The notes below the pieces were generated by a model. It did no database searches, had not been told where the DNA came from, and saw nothing but the letters and a program-made list of their open reading frames with translations. A stretch of 64,000 nucleotides of DNA from Synaphobranchus kaupii (lineage: Eukaryota > Chordata > Actinopteri > Anguilliformes > Synaphobranchidae): assembly GCA_029718625.1 (NCBI GenBank), contig CM056379.1, positions 64,073,626 to 64,137,625 on the forward strand. The letters run 5' to 3'. Below, in pieces: positions 43,425 through 54,502 of this stretch (positions are counted from its first letter, which is position 1; each line of letters opens with the position of its first letter). The position numbers and the translations under genes are program-made.

Positions 43425-46165
43425 TACAGGAACTGAGTTTTTCATTACACATGATGGTAAATCTGCAGACTTACAGTTTCCAGACATAGATTGAATAGCC
43501 TTCCAAAACTTTTGAGGATCATTTAGATTTTCAGTAGTAACAGATAAATAAAATTCTGACTTGGTCTTCTTAATAAGAGAGGAGCATTTCTTTCGTAACT
43601 GCCTAAAACGAAGCCAATCAGCATCAGAACCTGATTTCCTAGCTTTAGCCCAGACTGAATTTGTTCATGAAATATACCTGATAGCTCAGGGGAAAACCAG
43701 GGGTTGTCCCTACTTTTCACCCTGTACCTACAGAAGGGGGCATGTTTATTCATAATTTGCAAAAAGCCATCATGAAAGAATGCCCAGGCAGTCTCAACAT
43801 CAGGAATAAACTCAATCCTTTTCCATTCAAAGTAAAAAAAAAAAGGTTGTGTAAGAAACCCTGCTCAACAAAACGCTTCAGATTTCTCTTCTGAACAAAG
43901 CATGGGTTTGTCTTAGGGATCTTAGTATTTCTAATAGCAACAACAGCACCGTGGTCACTTTAATCATTACAGAAGACACCAGTTGTCATGGTTTTGACCC
44001 TGTTTCCCCATGCGGTCGTTTTCCTCGGTGGCCACGCGAGGGCGCTGCCCTTTTGGTAGATGCTTGCTCCGCCCTGCTGAGTTGGCGGAGCTTCTGGTTA
44101 AGCGTTTACACCTGTGCGTAGTCACCTGAGAGATACTTAAGCCTTCCGTTTCCTTCTATGGGGGCTTCGACATTAATTGTTCATTGTTCATTGTTTGTAC
44201 TGTGGTGTTATTGTTGACTGTGAATTCTCGTACCATTTTGGCTACTCGCCTATTTTTAACGTCTCTTTGTTGAGGCAGGGCTTATTTCTTGCTGGCTTGG
44301 TAGTCGATTATCTCGTAGAAGTTTTGGACCGTAAATCTCTGCTCTATTTTGCCTTTTTAGTGCTTTTTCTCCGTGTATGGAGTTTTGGGCGATTCTGTTC
44401 GGAACAGTAGTTCTGTTCGCCCTTCGGCACATGTCTTCCCATAGGGAGATCGGGCGTTTCGCTTCTACTTAGTTTATTAGCTCGTAGAAGTATAGAATAG
44501 CAGTTTCTCTGGTCCATTTGTTCGCCTTTTGATTGGTTTTCTTACTGAGACCTGGCGTTTTAGCTTCTACTCATTTCCGGGTTACGGTAAGCCAGTTAGT
44601 AGTTTCGGTACGTTTATTCCCTGTTTTGTTCTCCTTCTCGTGGACTACGTTCCCTTTTGTTGTGAGTCAGGGTTTTTATTTATATTGAGAGGCTGTCGTG
44701 CTATTTTGCGTTGGTCTTTGTTGCAGCTGTCCTCCGTCCTTTTTACCTACGGGACGATTTTGTTTCGGAACTATTGTTCTGTTCGTTTTCCGGGTGTGTT
44801 TCTCCTTGTGTGGAGTTTGGGCGAGGTTGTGGACATGTTTGTGTGACTGCGCTTAGCATGGTAACTTTAGCTCTCTGTTCCTTCGCTTCGTTACATTCTT
44901 TTACTGAGAGGCTAGGGCGGTTGTTCCAATTTAAGCTTGCGTTAGTCTATGGATAGTAAAGTTATGGGACGACGGTGCTCCGTCGGCTCACCTGTAAAAT
45001 GTTTCTCTCTCCTGGGAGATCGGGTGTTTACCCCTTTTCTGCATTGGACTGCGAGCCTATTAATATCGCCATGGAACGTTAAATCTCTATTCCTGTTCGC
45101 CTCGTTACATTTCCCCTTACTGAGAGGCAGGGCTTGTGTTAGTCAGTTTAGCCGATGGTTTCGGTGCAACTGTCCTTTTCGTCTTTTGTGCTCTTTCTCC
45201 GTGTATGGAGATTTGGGCGATTCGGTTCGGAACTATAGTTCTGTTCGCCCTTCGGTGCAATTCGTCTCTTAGGGAGACCGGGCGATGTTGTGGACATGTT
45301 TGCGTGTGACTGCGAGCTTTTAAGCCTTGGAACATCAATTATCTGTTCCTTCGCCTCATTACATTTCTCCTGTCTGAGAGGTTAGGGCGTGGCTCTGTTT
45401 TAAGCTTGGTAATTTTGCTGGTAAGGCTATGGGACTGCGGTTCTCCGTCGGCTCGCCTGTAAAATGTTTCTTCCCCCTGGGAGATCGGGCGTTTACCCCC
45501 CTTTAGGTTCTGCATATGACTGTTAGTGCTAGCTTATGGAAGTAGCCACGGAACGTTATCTCTGTTCCTTCGCCTCCTCCTATATCTATAGGTATTAGTA
45601 TTCTGTGTTTATTTACTGTGTGTTTTGTTTGTGCCTTTGTGCTACTCGCCTGTTATTATGCGTCTCGTTATCGAGACAGGGCGTTGTTATTTCCGGCTTG
45701 CTTGTTGGTTACTTAGCTTGTAGAAGTATGGGGTAGCAGTTCTTTGTTCCCTTTCGCCTTGTTGGGTTTTCTGGTTAGGAAACCAGGCGTTTGTGTTAAT
45801 ACCCTTTGGTAGGGAACAGTGAGCCGGTCTGTAGCTGTGGTGTGTGTGTTCGTTGTTTTGTCTCCTTCCCTTATGTGCAGGGTTTCCCGCCTTAGTGGCC
45901 TAAGGGCTTAATGAATCCCCTTGCTGCGTTTGGCTCCTCCCACCTCACACATCACGCCCCATTACACCAGTAGCAGAGTATGTATAAGGAACATTAGTCA
46001 AAATCAAATCAATTAGTGTAGATCTCTCTGGATGTTTAAGATTAGGGCGAGTAGGCAAATTTATCAACTGAATTAGATTAATAGAGTTACAGTATGTTTT
46101 AAAATCATCAGATATGGGCTGTAACCAGTCCCAGTTGAGTTTAAAGCCTTTAATTAAGAATTGAC
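43425..46165 (-). pseudogene. LINE endonuclease-region fragment, split by a solo LTR
   Basis: On the minus strand 46165-45967 encodes NLKHPERSTLIDLILTNVPY. After the LTR the frame resumes with FCND.SDHGAVVAIRN, the SDH motif of AP-type endonucleases with one stop. KRNLKRFVEQG and the RDNPWFSPEL...FRQLRKKCSSLI linker follow, then KSEFYLS and NLNDPQKFWKAIQS at 43560-43490. These blocks lie between endonuclease and RT in jockey-superfamily LINEs. The RT part is absent. The fragment occupies the intron between exons 3 and 4 of the nested gene. It may be of the same family as the RT fragment at 2945-3640, but the two do not overlap. Confidence 0.8.
43984..45966 (+). mobile_element. Solo LTR, hairpin-module family, copy 2
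   Basis: Begins TGTCATGGTTTTGACCCTG and ends ACGCCCCATTACA. CCAGT is duplicated at 43979-43983 and 45967-45971, and removing the element restores the interrupted LINE frame. At 1983 bp it is long for an LTR. The body holds about 14-16 modules. Each has an upstream hairpin (GAAC-loop-GTTC), a TTCGCC word, a second hairpin such as GTCTCG-TTAT-CGAGAC (45662-45677) or CTCC-loop-GGAG, and a GGGCG word. No retroviral-type genes are present. Frames of up to 107 codons here are featureless. Confidence 0.87.
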
Positions 46166-46209
46166 ACTAGTATTTTTGTGCATCCCTTTGTTTTATGTCC
46201 GACTTGTAG

Positions 46210-46313
46210 GATATTTCCGTGACGGAAGAAGAGGGATTTGCCAGGGGTTCTACTCTGAGCCAAAATATGCAGGGCTGTGCTCACAGTCCTGCATGGAGGA
46301 GTGGGCTACATAA
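46210..46313 (+). CDS. Nested zinc-finger gene, putative terminal exon 4
   Basis: The acceptor TCCGACTTGTAG precedes 46210. With the one base carried from exon 2, the frame reads GYFRDGRRGICQGFYSE, then KYAGLCSQSCMEEWAT, and stops at 46311-46313. Joining exons 1, 2 and 4 gives 252 nt, an intact 83-codon frame with one C2H2 finger and a Cys-rich tail (three Cys, C...CxxxC). Joining from exon 3 instead gives a stop after about four residues. AATAAA at 46605 could end the transcript. The product's role is unknown. Confidence 0.5.
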
Positions 46314-46506
46314 AGCTCCAAGAAGGCAAGGTTTTCTACTATTTGCTTACTTGATATTGTCTTCACTCACACATTTCTCTATTTCCTAGTTCACTGTGCT
46401 ATCAATAGCAGTGCTGTCCACTACTTTACTGTGCATTTGTTGGACCCAAACTGTTTGCTCACCCATTATTAACTGTTTTTATTCTCTTCTGTTCCTTTTG
46501 GCTTGC

Positions 46507-46529
46507 CCCCCCCCCCCCCCCCCCCCCAC
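46507..46529. repeat. Poly(C) tract
   Basis: About 22 consecutive C residues, length uncertain in raw data. Confidence 0.9.
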
Positions 46530-46604
46530 CTCAGACTGCGGCAAGTGACCTCGTGCCTCTCCACCAACACCAGGACAACTTGCTTTGTTGTCAAAAAAAA
46601 AAGT

Positions 46605-46610
46605 AATAAA
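46605..46610 (+). terminator. AATAAA polyadenylation signal
   Basis: AATAAA lies about 290 bp after the exon 4 stop, within an A-rich then T-rich context. It is the first clear signal downstream of the nested gene. Confidence 0.45.
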
Positions 46611-46619
46611 ATCTTTTAA

Positions 46620-48640
46620 AAAAACATCCTGTCTGTTTATATTTTTTCTGTTATTACAATCTTTATAATAATAATAACTTACTATGTTCTGATTATTTTT
46701 ATGTTGTATATTGTTATCCATTCACTAAATAAATCTTATATAGTATCACGTTGTGCTATAGTACTTGAAAAGAGATCCACTCTATTTTTTAAATTGTTTT
46801 GTAATCTGTTATTACAATTTTTATATTATAGTAATAATAACTTACTATGTTTTGTATATTGTTATCCATTCACTGTAAATAATTCTGTTTTGTTTGTTTG
46901 CTGAAGCACTTTGTTTTCTTGTTATGATACAAGAAAACATTTTATTATCGAACATGTCATACAACTTGAAGAGATTTGCTCTGTGTGTGTGTGTGTGTGT
47001 ATTTTTAATATATATATATATATATATATAATCTGTTTGTTATGACCCCTGGTCCAGCTAATCGCTTCCACATGAGAGTGGCTGATTAAAAGATGAAAAA
47101 TCTGCCTTGCGAGTGAAAGATCACTTCGCCACCCTAACCAGCCGTGCCTCGCCGTGGTGGTTCCTCCCTGCCTCTAGCCTCAGCTTCCTGTTTTTTTTCT
47201 CTCCCATTTTGGTGCCTAGTTATACCCTACTCAAGGTTGAGTCAATTCTCTACCCTTATTGAAATGATGAACCATTAAAGTACTGTATTGTTCAGTTTAG
47301 CTCATGCTGTAATATTTAGAAATCATTGATTAATGGTAGCTTGAATCTACAAGCAATTAATAATAGCTGCATTATTTAATGCCAATATAAGAACACAAAA
47401 AAATACTAAACTAAGTTTAATCCCTGTTTTGATAATTTTATTAGCCTGCTATTTGTTAGGTCGTGTATTTGGTATTAGCCTGTTTGAATAAAATACATTA
47501 AGAATACATTTGTTACTACTACTGGTAACTAATGAAAGGTTAATTGGATACTTTGTTAACGTTGACAACTAACATTAACCTTACATCCTTAAACGTTAGT
47601 TGAAGTACGTCTATTTAATACACTTACACTTTAAATTATATTTAAAAAGAGTCGCGTGTGTGACGTAACTCGGCTGCACCCGAGTTGTCAATCGTTTGTA
47701 ACGTTAACACACGGAGCCATGGAAATAACATTTTAACGGTCTGTTTGTAACAGTATTACAAAGGAGTTCCGAAATAGCTTTGCAACAAACAAAATGACTT
47801 GCTCCGTTTTTGTTTCCCTGCACTCCTACAAGGTTTACTTGAACATTAAAACAACACTTTTATACTGATTTGCTCTAACGCAATCATGAACAGCATCGAT
47901 AGTACTGCCTTTTCACATCGGGCGCGCAAGAGCGCCATCTTGCCGCTATGGTCAGCGCAAGCAGAGAGCGAAGCGGCAAAAACAATACATATCCGTATCC
48001 GGGACGGGTATTTTAAAAGCGACTTTATACCAGTCATTTTACAAGAATCTTTGTCATGTACGTGAGTTTGGAGCCATAAACTTCCAAAAAAAAATTTCCC
48101 CGCCAGCTGCACCACTTTTTTTTGGCTTCCTCTCCTTTATATATCGGTCCAAGTTTATCCACCTTTTCCTGCATTGTTCCTCTACACGAAGCACAAATAC
48201 AAGCACAAAATCCGGTTATTATTTACATGTGATTTAATTTCATTCAGTATTGCCCACAACATTAACGTGATCCACATTGAACCAGGACAGGGAGAGAGCT
48301 GGTCACTCGTTTTCAGCGTTTCTGCTCTTCTCCACTTTTTCTAATTGCTTTCGAACGTGAAATGTATACCGTTCTAAACAAACAAAAAACACTTATCTGC
48401 TGACCGTAATATAGAATGCCATCCTGGCTATCAATAGTTAACGTAGCGAGCTAGCGCAGCCTGGTAATAATCTGGTAGCCTAGATATCAATGTAGTAGTG
48501 CTTATTTGTTACAAACCTGGTAGCCCCAACTGAAAACTTATGTTTCGCCATGCAAAGTTTTTTTTATTTACATCACGGTAGTCCCGCAAGTTCGACTGAT
48601 ATAACTAGGGGAATTCGGTCACGCACGTAATCAATCTCTC
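46620..48640. other. No gene seen
   Basis: AT-rich sequence with a (GT)n run (about 46982-47000) and a (TA)n run (about 47010-47030). The TTACTATGTTYTG... and TTGTTATCCATTCACT words occur twice (46678-46730 and 46840-46880), suggesting a ~160-bp imperfect duplication. No domain-bearing frame. Confidence 0.5.
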
Positions 48641-49050
48641 ATCCATTTTGCGTTCGCGAAGTTGGTCCGTTCAGTACCACCCACTCTCTAGCTATTGGCT
48701 GCGCTTTGAAAGGTCAGCGACTGGAGGGGTCAAAGTTGAATTTGGTTGAACTTTGAGCGCAGCGCAGTGGATCTTGCGCTGCGCTCACCGCCGACCAGAG
48801 CGCAAAGCGGAAAACGACTCTCCATTGATGTCAACGGCACTTGCCGCCTATGCGCGGCCAATGTGAAACCAGGGTTACACCCGGAACACACCGGCAGCGT
48901 CTCGCGGAATCACGCGCGCCAGAAGCGAATGCTCGCGGCATTGAGAACATACAGGAAGCACGGCCACTCGCGTCCGCGTTTCTCAGATATGGATTTATAC
49001 AGTCATTTTTTCGGAACAAAATGGGCTACATTACTTGTTACATAATATCG
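48640..49050. other. GC-rich, CpG-bearing patch with a 13-bp perfect hairpin
   Basis: TGAGCGCAGCGCA (48754-48766) pairs exactly with TGCGCTGCGCTCA (48775-48787) across 8 bases. The surrounding text (GGTCAAAGTTGAATTTGG, ACGCGCGCCAG) resembles ends of degenerate DNA transposons more than a promoter. Frames of 62-99 codons have no domain. Confidence 0.5.
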
Positions 49051-49277
49051 TAATTTTTCAGGTACAAAAAAACAAGAAGTTATAGCACACTTGTCAAACC
49101 CGCCATGGAAGGTTTTAAATCATAGACATAAAACGAACATAAGTTATTAGCTTACACAGATGTAGCTTACACCAAAAAGTCTGCGAAAGTTCAGAAGCAT
49201 TTTTCTATAAACCACTGGTGATAGTCCAGGTGTAAGAGGGGTCTAATTTTTAGATAAATTAAATCATGCGTTTAAAA

Positions 49278-49445
49278 ATAGATTTTAATAACATAGCAGC
49301 AATTAACACATGTATAGCCACACCTAATGATGATGGCAGTAGGGGCAAAACTAGATTTTGATAACAATATAGCAGAAATTAACACATGTATAGCCACACC
49401 TAATGATGATGGCTGTAGGTGCAAAACTAGATTTTGAAAACAATG
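49278..49445. repeat. ~76-bp tandem repeat, about 2.3 units
   Basis: The unit AGATTTT.ATAACA...AATTAACACATGTATAGCCA plus CACCTAATGATGATGGC is repeated in full twice, and a third copy begins AGATTTTGAAAACAATG. Confidence 0.88.
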
Positions 49446-49833
49446 CCTGCACCATGAACACCTATTTTAACCACATAATTCTGATTGCTGTTTAAATAGG
49501 ATAGGTAGACCTATGCAAAACCATCCCTGAGTACTCTTTCAACTTTCAACTATCGTAACAACAACGGGATCCGTTTATGCATAGTCATGCATAGAAACGT
49601 CCTTGTTTTCAGTAAAGTATCGCATACCAATTTTGGGTTTTTAGTGAAGTAAACATTATCACAATAAAAAAACAATACTTCCATTGCATTCCAAGCTCTT
49701 TCTTTTCTTATTGTCCCTGTAGAAATAATCCAGCGCGTCATACAGCTCCATGTATTTCTCTACTTAATATATCTACAATCGTCCATCTTCTCTCTTTGCT
49801 TTCTTTACAGTTTATGTCCGCATCAAGTCTCAT

Positions 49834-49925
49834 GCACAGCAAAACTGCTGGTGTGCATTTAACACCATGGGGTGTTTATAAACACCCTAGGGTGTTAAAT
49901 ATACACCACCATTTTTTGCTGTGTG
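49834..49925. mobile_element. Small MITE
   Basis: The ends GCACAGCAAAACTGC and TTTTTTGCTGTGTG are inverted. The interior has inverted GTGTT/AACAC words. The ACAGCAAAA terminus is common in fish MITEs. No clear target duplication. Confidence 0.6.
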
Positions 49926-50782
49926 TCACGTGCAGTTGTTTAGACTATGTTTTTTTCCGCCAAGTTTGACACTTGATTGTAAATACATAATAAGCCTATA
50001 TAACCTATTCTTATTTATTTGGCAGTAACATATGCAATGCTTATCCATGCCCACTGAAGTGATAATGCATGTTTAATGTAGTTTTAATAAACGATGTTCA
50101 TATCCCATCTCGATTTAAAATGAATATCCGCAAAGTGAGTATGCTATTATTTAACAATAACAACAAGAGATTATAGGCTGGTGATTGATTATATATTAAT
50201 TCTGATTTATTTACATTGTTATTAGCAAACTCCTCTTTGGATAGTTTATATGTTTGGCCTAATAACTGGCCTACAAATGTGAATATTCTCAATGTCGCAT
50301 TTTTATTCAGTTAATGTATTACATGACACTGGGGAAGGCATATGAGTTAGGCCTATTTGTTGTAGGCTACTGTATGGATAGATAAAATAACACAAAACAT
50401 CGTAATTTTTTTTTGGGTGTGTGATGAATTTTTTTTCAGGTAGCTGGACAATTATAGCCTACAGGAAGAGAAAATAATAATAATTAAAAATATAGCTGAA
50501 AGCAGCAATTCCCGGGGACCGAGCGGCATGAGCAGCATTTGTCAAACACAGAGACTGCAAAATGGTAGACAACTCTAGACAGGGTTGACCCAAAATACAA
50601 ATATTTGTTTCTAATCAGGGCTTTTGCCATTGTTGATGGTATCTTAACCCGATCCAGTAAGGGCTTGCGTACTACGTCTTAGACTTTTGTGTTGCGGTAT
50701 CAGATTGTTTTGGCTTACTGACTTCATAATTCAAACAGTTAACAGGTAATATTGTGAAATTTCTTAGCCTTTGCAATAAAAA

Positions 50783-51047
50783 TTGGGGGGTGGGACTAGA
50801 TTTAGCTTTAAATTACACTGGAACAGTGTGGAACACATGGTTGGCTAAATGGCTCTAAGTCATCAAGGGTCTGACGTATCAAACAAGCCTTAAACCATCA
50901 CTCTGCTGCCAGATATGCAGTAGATATGGATGGATCACTTGAAGGGTTGTTTCTCCTGACAAATTTTCCTATTGAACTCTATGGAAAAATAAGTCAGGAG
51001 AAGAAACCCTTCAAGTTATCCATCCATATCTACTGTATTTCTGGTTG
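50783..51047. repeat. Foldback MITE, copy 2 (partial)
   Basis: Matches the left arm and centre of the 7493-8262 palindrome (ACACATGGTTGGCTAAATGG, CAGATATGCAGTAGATATGG). It then turns at the centre into the beginning of the right arm and breaks off after TACTGTATTTCTGG. Confidence 0.85.
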
Positions 51048-51125
51048 TTTCCATCACGTCTCCGGTGTCTGTGTAGCCTACTTAACGTAGCCTACTACTG
51101 CGGTAGATGAGTAGCTGTTGGACAT

Positions 51126-51874
51126 GGGCTGCGTCCCAATCCAGTTTTTGCTCCACCCTCGTAAACTTCACTTGCAAACTTCACTTGGGAGGATGTGAAG
51201 GGCGGGCGGATTATTTGAATTGAGACGCACTTCACCCCATCTATACTCGGAAGTTAACCATGCTGCTGCACAGTGGCGTATCGTGGGATCTCCGATCATG
51301 TAAAACGCCTGTCACCGTAGCCTACGTTTAAACGGATGAAACTCTCAACCTGTTTACATTCATTATCAGTCAAGCAATTGATTTACTGAATAACAAATAT
51401 CAATAAATACAGCAAGTCTTTTTGTCATAAAATTGTCTAGCCTAGCATTTAAATATGTAGGACAGTCCGTGCGCTGGAATAAAGCATTTAAACCGAACAT
51501 ATTCTCAACCTGTTTCCATTAATTTTGCTTGCTTATGTCAATCAAACAAAGTCCCTGAATCAATTAAAGATAGGCTAATGATTAACAAATGACAATGACA
51601 AAGATATTACTAACGTGAGATTGTTTAATAAGGGTGGCAATAATTCTGAATAATTAACTGGCAAAAAATCCCAATCTTTTGCAGACTCGTTCCCTTGAGA
51701 AAAGTTGAGGGTGGAGGGGCTATGTCACAAACTTCACTTGGCTTTCTAACGGATTGGACTCACACTTAAAATGGAGACCGAGGGTACATCCTGGTCTCAA
51801 AAGGGATTCCCCCAAGTGAAGTTTGCAAGTGAAGTTTACGAGGGTGGAGCAAAAACTGGATTGGGACGCAGCCC
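51126..51874. mobile_element. TIR element, GGGCTGCGTCCCAATCC ends
   Basis: The left end GGGCTGCGTCCCAATCCAGT and the following TTTTTGCTCCACCCTCGTAA are matched inverted at 51806-51874, giving about 65 bp of TIR. The 749-bp element has no transposase frame. The target duplication is unclear. Confidence 0.82.
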
Positions 51875-51905
51875 CAGCCGTTCGTGAACTGTTCGTGCGC
51901 TTCCG

Positions 51906-53794
51906 AGGTATGGAACGCCGATTGGCCCAAAACCTGTATTTCGACGTCCGCGTTAAGACGTCAAATTTGTTCGTCTTAAGACATCGATTTTGAACATCTT
52001 AAGGCGTTTGGACCATTAAGGATCCATGCTATTGGTTGGCGTCAACATACCCACCCCGTTTTTGACGTAGGGGCTGCGTTGGGCTGTACGTATGCCTACG
52101 TTGTGGTCATGTGGGCTCTACGTTTGGGCTATGTAGTATTTGGGACAGTCCATTTGACAGTTTAGAAAAAGGTAGAGAACCACGGCTTATATTTAAATGT
52201 ACAGTGCTCCAGCCCTTTTGGGTTAGTGCATTATCAACATTGGCCAACTACATGGGCATTTCACAAAACTTAAACTGCGCATATAAATAGAAGTGACTCT
52301 AGTCAGGGATTTAATTAGTACATACCAACATTTGTTCTTCCAGCCGACAAGACAAGCCGAGCATGCCAAACTATTCAGTCTCATTACCCAGATAGCAAGC
52401 GAACGTTGAATCGACGTAGATTCAATGTGGAATTCCGACGTTGACTCAACATCAATTTGCTCATTGAGATCACGTTGAATCAATGTCAGAATACCGACAA
52501 ATATTGAATAATCAAGGTTAAATATTAACATGATATTTAAAATTTTTAATGTTTGTCGCCATCACTGACTCACTCCATTAGCTAACTGAACTAGTTAGTA
52601 GCCGATAATGTCAGTCGTAACTGTAGCCTAAATAATTTGCCTAACATCATAAATTGCTTTGCCAGCTGAACACAAAAAATGGATAAAAATACAACTTCAT
52701 TGCAGTGAGTGTACTGTGGGCGAAAAAATAACCAATTTTGATGATTATTCAATATTTGTCAGTATTCTGACGTTGATTCAACGTGATCTCGATGAGCAAA
52801 TTGATGTTGAATCCACGTCGGAATTCCACATTTAATTTACGTCGATTCAACGTTCGCTTGCTATCTGGGTAATTAAAGGGTGAAAGTTGCGCACCTCTAC
52901 TGGGGAACGGGGATGAGTGCAGACACCAACCATACAGCATGGAGAGTGTATTCTTAATACCTGCACCTTGCAGACAGATATGCATTTAGGTAGGTTGTAA
53001 ATTAATGATGAATGGTCTCCTCCGCATTCATTAAAGAGTGATTTTGAATTAAAAAAATATTATGCTCAAACTTTGTTTGCATAGCCACCAGAGCGTGTGA
53101 GCGGAGTTGAGCGAAAATCTAATTATTTCAATAATCTGGACAGCTCATGCTATTTATTCACCACAACAGGAAAAGATGATAGCCGATATCCTAAACGAAT
53201 GCGATTGTTACCAATATTCAACAAAGGGATTAGTATCTACAAATTATGGAAAGTTTCTATTTTAGATTTAAATAACAAGGAATACAACAAAAATACTCAA
53301 ATGTGTGTGTAATGCACACGTTGTCTAAAGAAAAAACTGTGTTATATATCCTAATTATAGGGACAATTACTGAAGGAAAACAGAAAAATAGTAGGCTAAC
53401 TAGGTTATCACCCTTATGCATTTAGGACATGGGAAAGGAAGGAATCATGGCGACAGTGAAACTTTGTCCAATAATAGCCTGCTTTAATGAATAAAATCAC
53501 AACAGGTGGTCAAAGTGGGGATTTGAACATTTATAGCCACAATGTAACATAATAGCCACAATGTAAAATATAATTCACACCACCATTGCATAAAAAATAC
53601 CCCTTGGCTGCCATTAATCAGAAAGGATCTTAACCAGTTTACATCGAAATCAATGGCTTGCAGAACACCAAACTCTTTCTTTTCCCCCAATCTACTCAAA
53701 ATTCAACAGGTTGCCATTTGTGCTCTAATACTGCCATCTAGCGGGCACTTAGGCGAACACACCACATTAGATGAATATGTCAAGTAGCTATGAT
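51906..53794 (+). repeat. Left arm of a 5.6-kb inverted repeat
   Basis: This ~1.9-kb arm is matched, with scattered substitutions and small indels, by the reverse complement of 55616-57500. Outer ends read GGTATGGAACGCCGATTGGC here and its near complement at the far side. Inner ends read CAAGTAGCTATGAT here and ATCATAGCTACTTG there. Each arm contains its own copy of a CCCAGATAGC MITE (52383-52873 here). No coding frame is shared. Confidence 0.9.
52383..52873. mobile_element. MITE with CCCAGATAGCAAGCGAACG ends (left-arm copy)
   Basis: Terminal inverted repeats of about 140 bp begin ATTACCCAGATAGCAAGCG and are rich in CGTTGAATCRACG words, typical of a widespread fish MITE family. Interior 200 bp, non-coding. 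Confidence 0.85.
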
Positions 53795-54045
53795 TGGGAT
53801 GGCAGGTATGCCATCCGCCAAGTTACAGCACCGAGAGTTTGGCACTTTTCAGGGTTTCCTACAGAAGTAACCACAATGACCATAGACTCTCAGCCCTTAA
53901 AAACATTAACTTCTGTATGTTCTGACCTCATGTAACCACACAGCATTCAGATACAACTTCACACATCCACACAATAAAGCCCCAAACTTGGGTTATTTTG
54001 CCGTTTTTCTCCTTCTTCTTCTTCTTCTTCTTCTTCTTCTTCCTA
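53795..54045 (+). repeat. Dispersed repeat family Y, copy 1
   Basis: From TGGGATGGCAGGTATGCCAT through GAGAGTTTGGCACTTTTCAG to ACTTGGGTTATTTTG this matches 63752-64000 almost exactly. It lacks 30 bp that copy 2 has after CCGCCAAGTTAC. A (TTC)n run (54011-54042) closes this copy. It starts exactly where the left arm of the large inverted repeat ends. Confidence 0.85.
54011..54042. repeat. (TTC)n microsatellite
   Basis: Ten uninterrupted CTT units at the end of repeat Y. Confidence 0.95.
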
Positions 54046-54216
54046 ATTTTCCTGCCAAACTGCCTGCCTCCGTCGCAAAGTTATCCAATGGGGAGAATTA
54101 TTCTTTGAGGGTATGGTCCGTATACCTGCTCATCAAGCTTATCGCCCAATAAAGACACTTCATACTAATGTTGTTTAATGTTAATATAGCTAATGGCTTC
54201 ATGCTTTCCAAGAAGC

Positions 54217-54292
54217 TACTGTGGCCTAATGGTCAGAGTTGCTGTCTCTCACACAGGGGATTGTGGGTTCAAGCCCAGCAGGGCACGTGCTT
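54217..54292 (+). tRNA. tRNA-Glu-like sequence, degenerate (pseudo-tRNA or SINE head)
   Basis: An A-box-like TGGCCTAATGG and a B-box-like GGGTTCAAGCC lie at the right spacing (54225 and 54269). A CTGT/ACAG anticodon stem encloses a CTCTCAC loop, whose centre would be the Glu anticodon CTC. The acceptor stem does not pair, so this is not a functional tRNA gene as it stands. It may be the head of a SINE or a tRNA-derived repeat. Confidence 0.35.
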
Positions 54293-54450
54293 ATTTTCCA
54301 CAAAAACAATGTGCAACTGTTCAGTACTTTTCATTTATTAGACTGTTATTATTTTCACATTAACACATTAACGTATTTTTATTGCAAAGGCAAAAGAGGT
54401 TTCCAATGTTAACTGTTCAATGTTTCACTTGTATTTCACTTGTACTATAT

Positions 54451-54502
54451 AACACCCTCCCCAAACCGGACGCTCGCTCTTGTCTGGTTTGGGGAGGGTG
54501 TT
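54451..54502. other. Hairpin with 21-bp stem
   Basis: AACACCCTCCCCAAACC followed by GGAC (54451-54471) pairs with 54482-54502 across a 10-base loop; the only non-Watson-Crick pair would be G-U in RNA. It is isolated in the spacer of the large inverted repeat. Either a tiny MITE remnant or a structured RNA precursor. Confidence 0.75.

Noticed and set aside
44177..45272. Several 77-107-codon frames with hydrophobic content
   Set aside because: They lie in the T-rich strand of the hairpin-module LTR, overlap in different frames and share no domain with known proteins.
48640..49050. CpG-island promoter
   Set aside because: GC-rich, but the hairpin and ACGCGCG words look like degenerate transposon ends, and no first exon could be identified.
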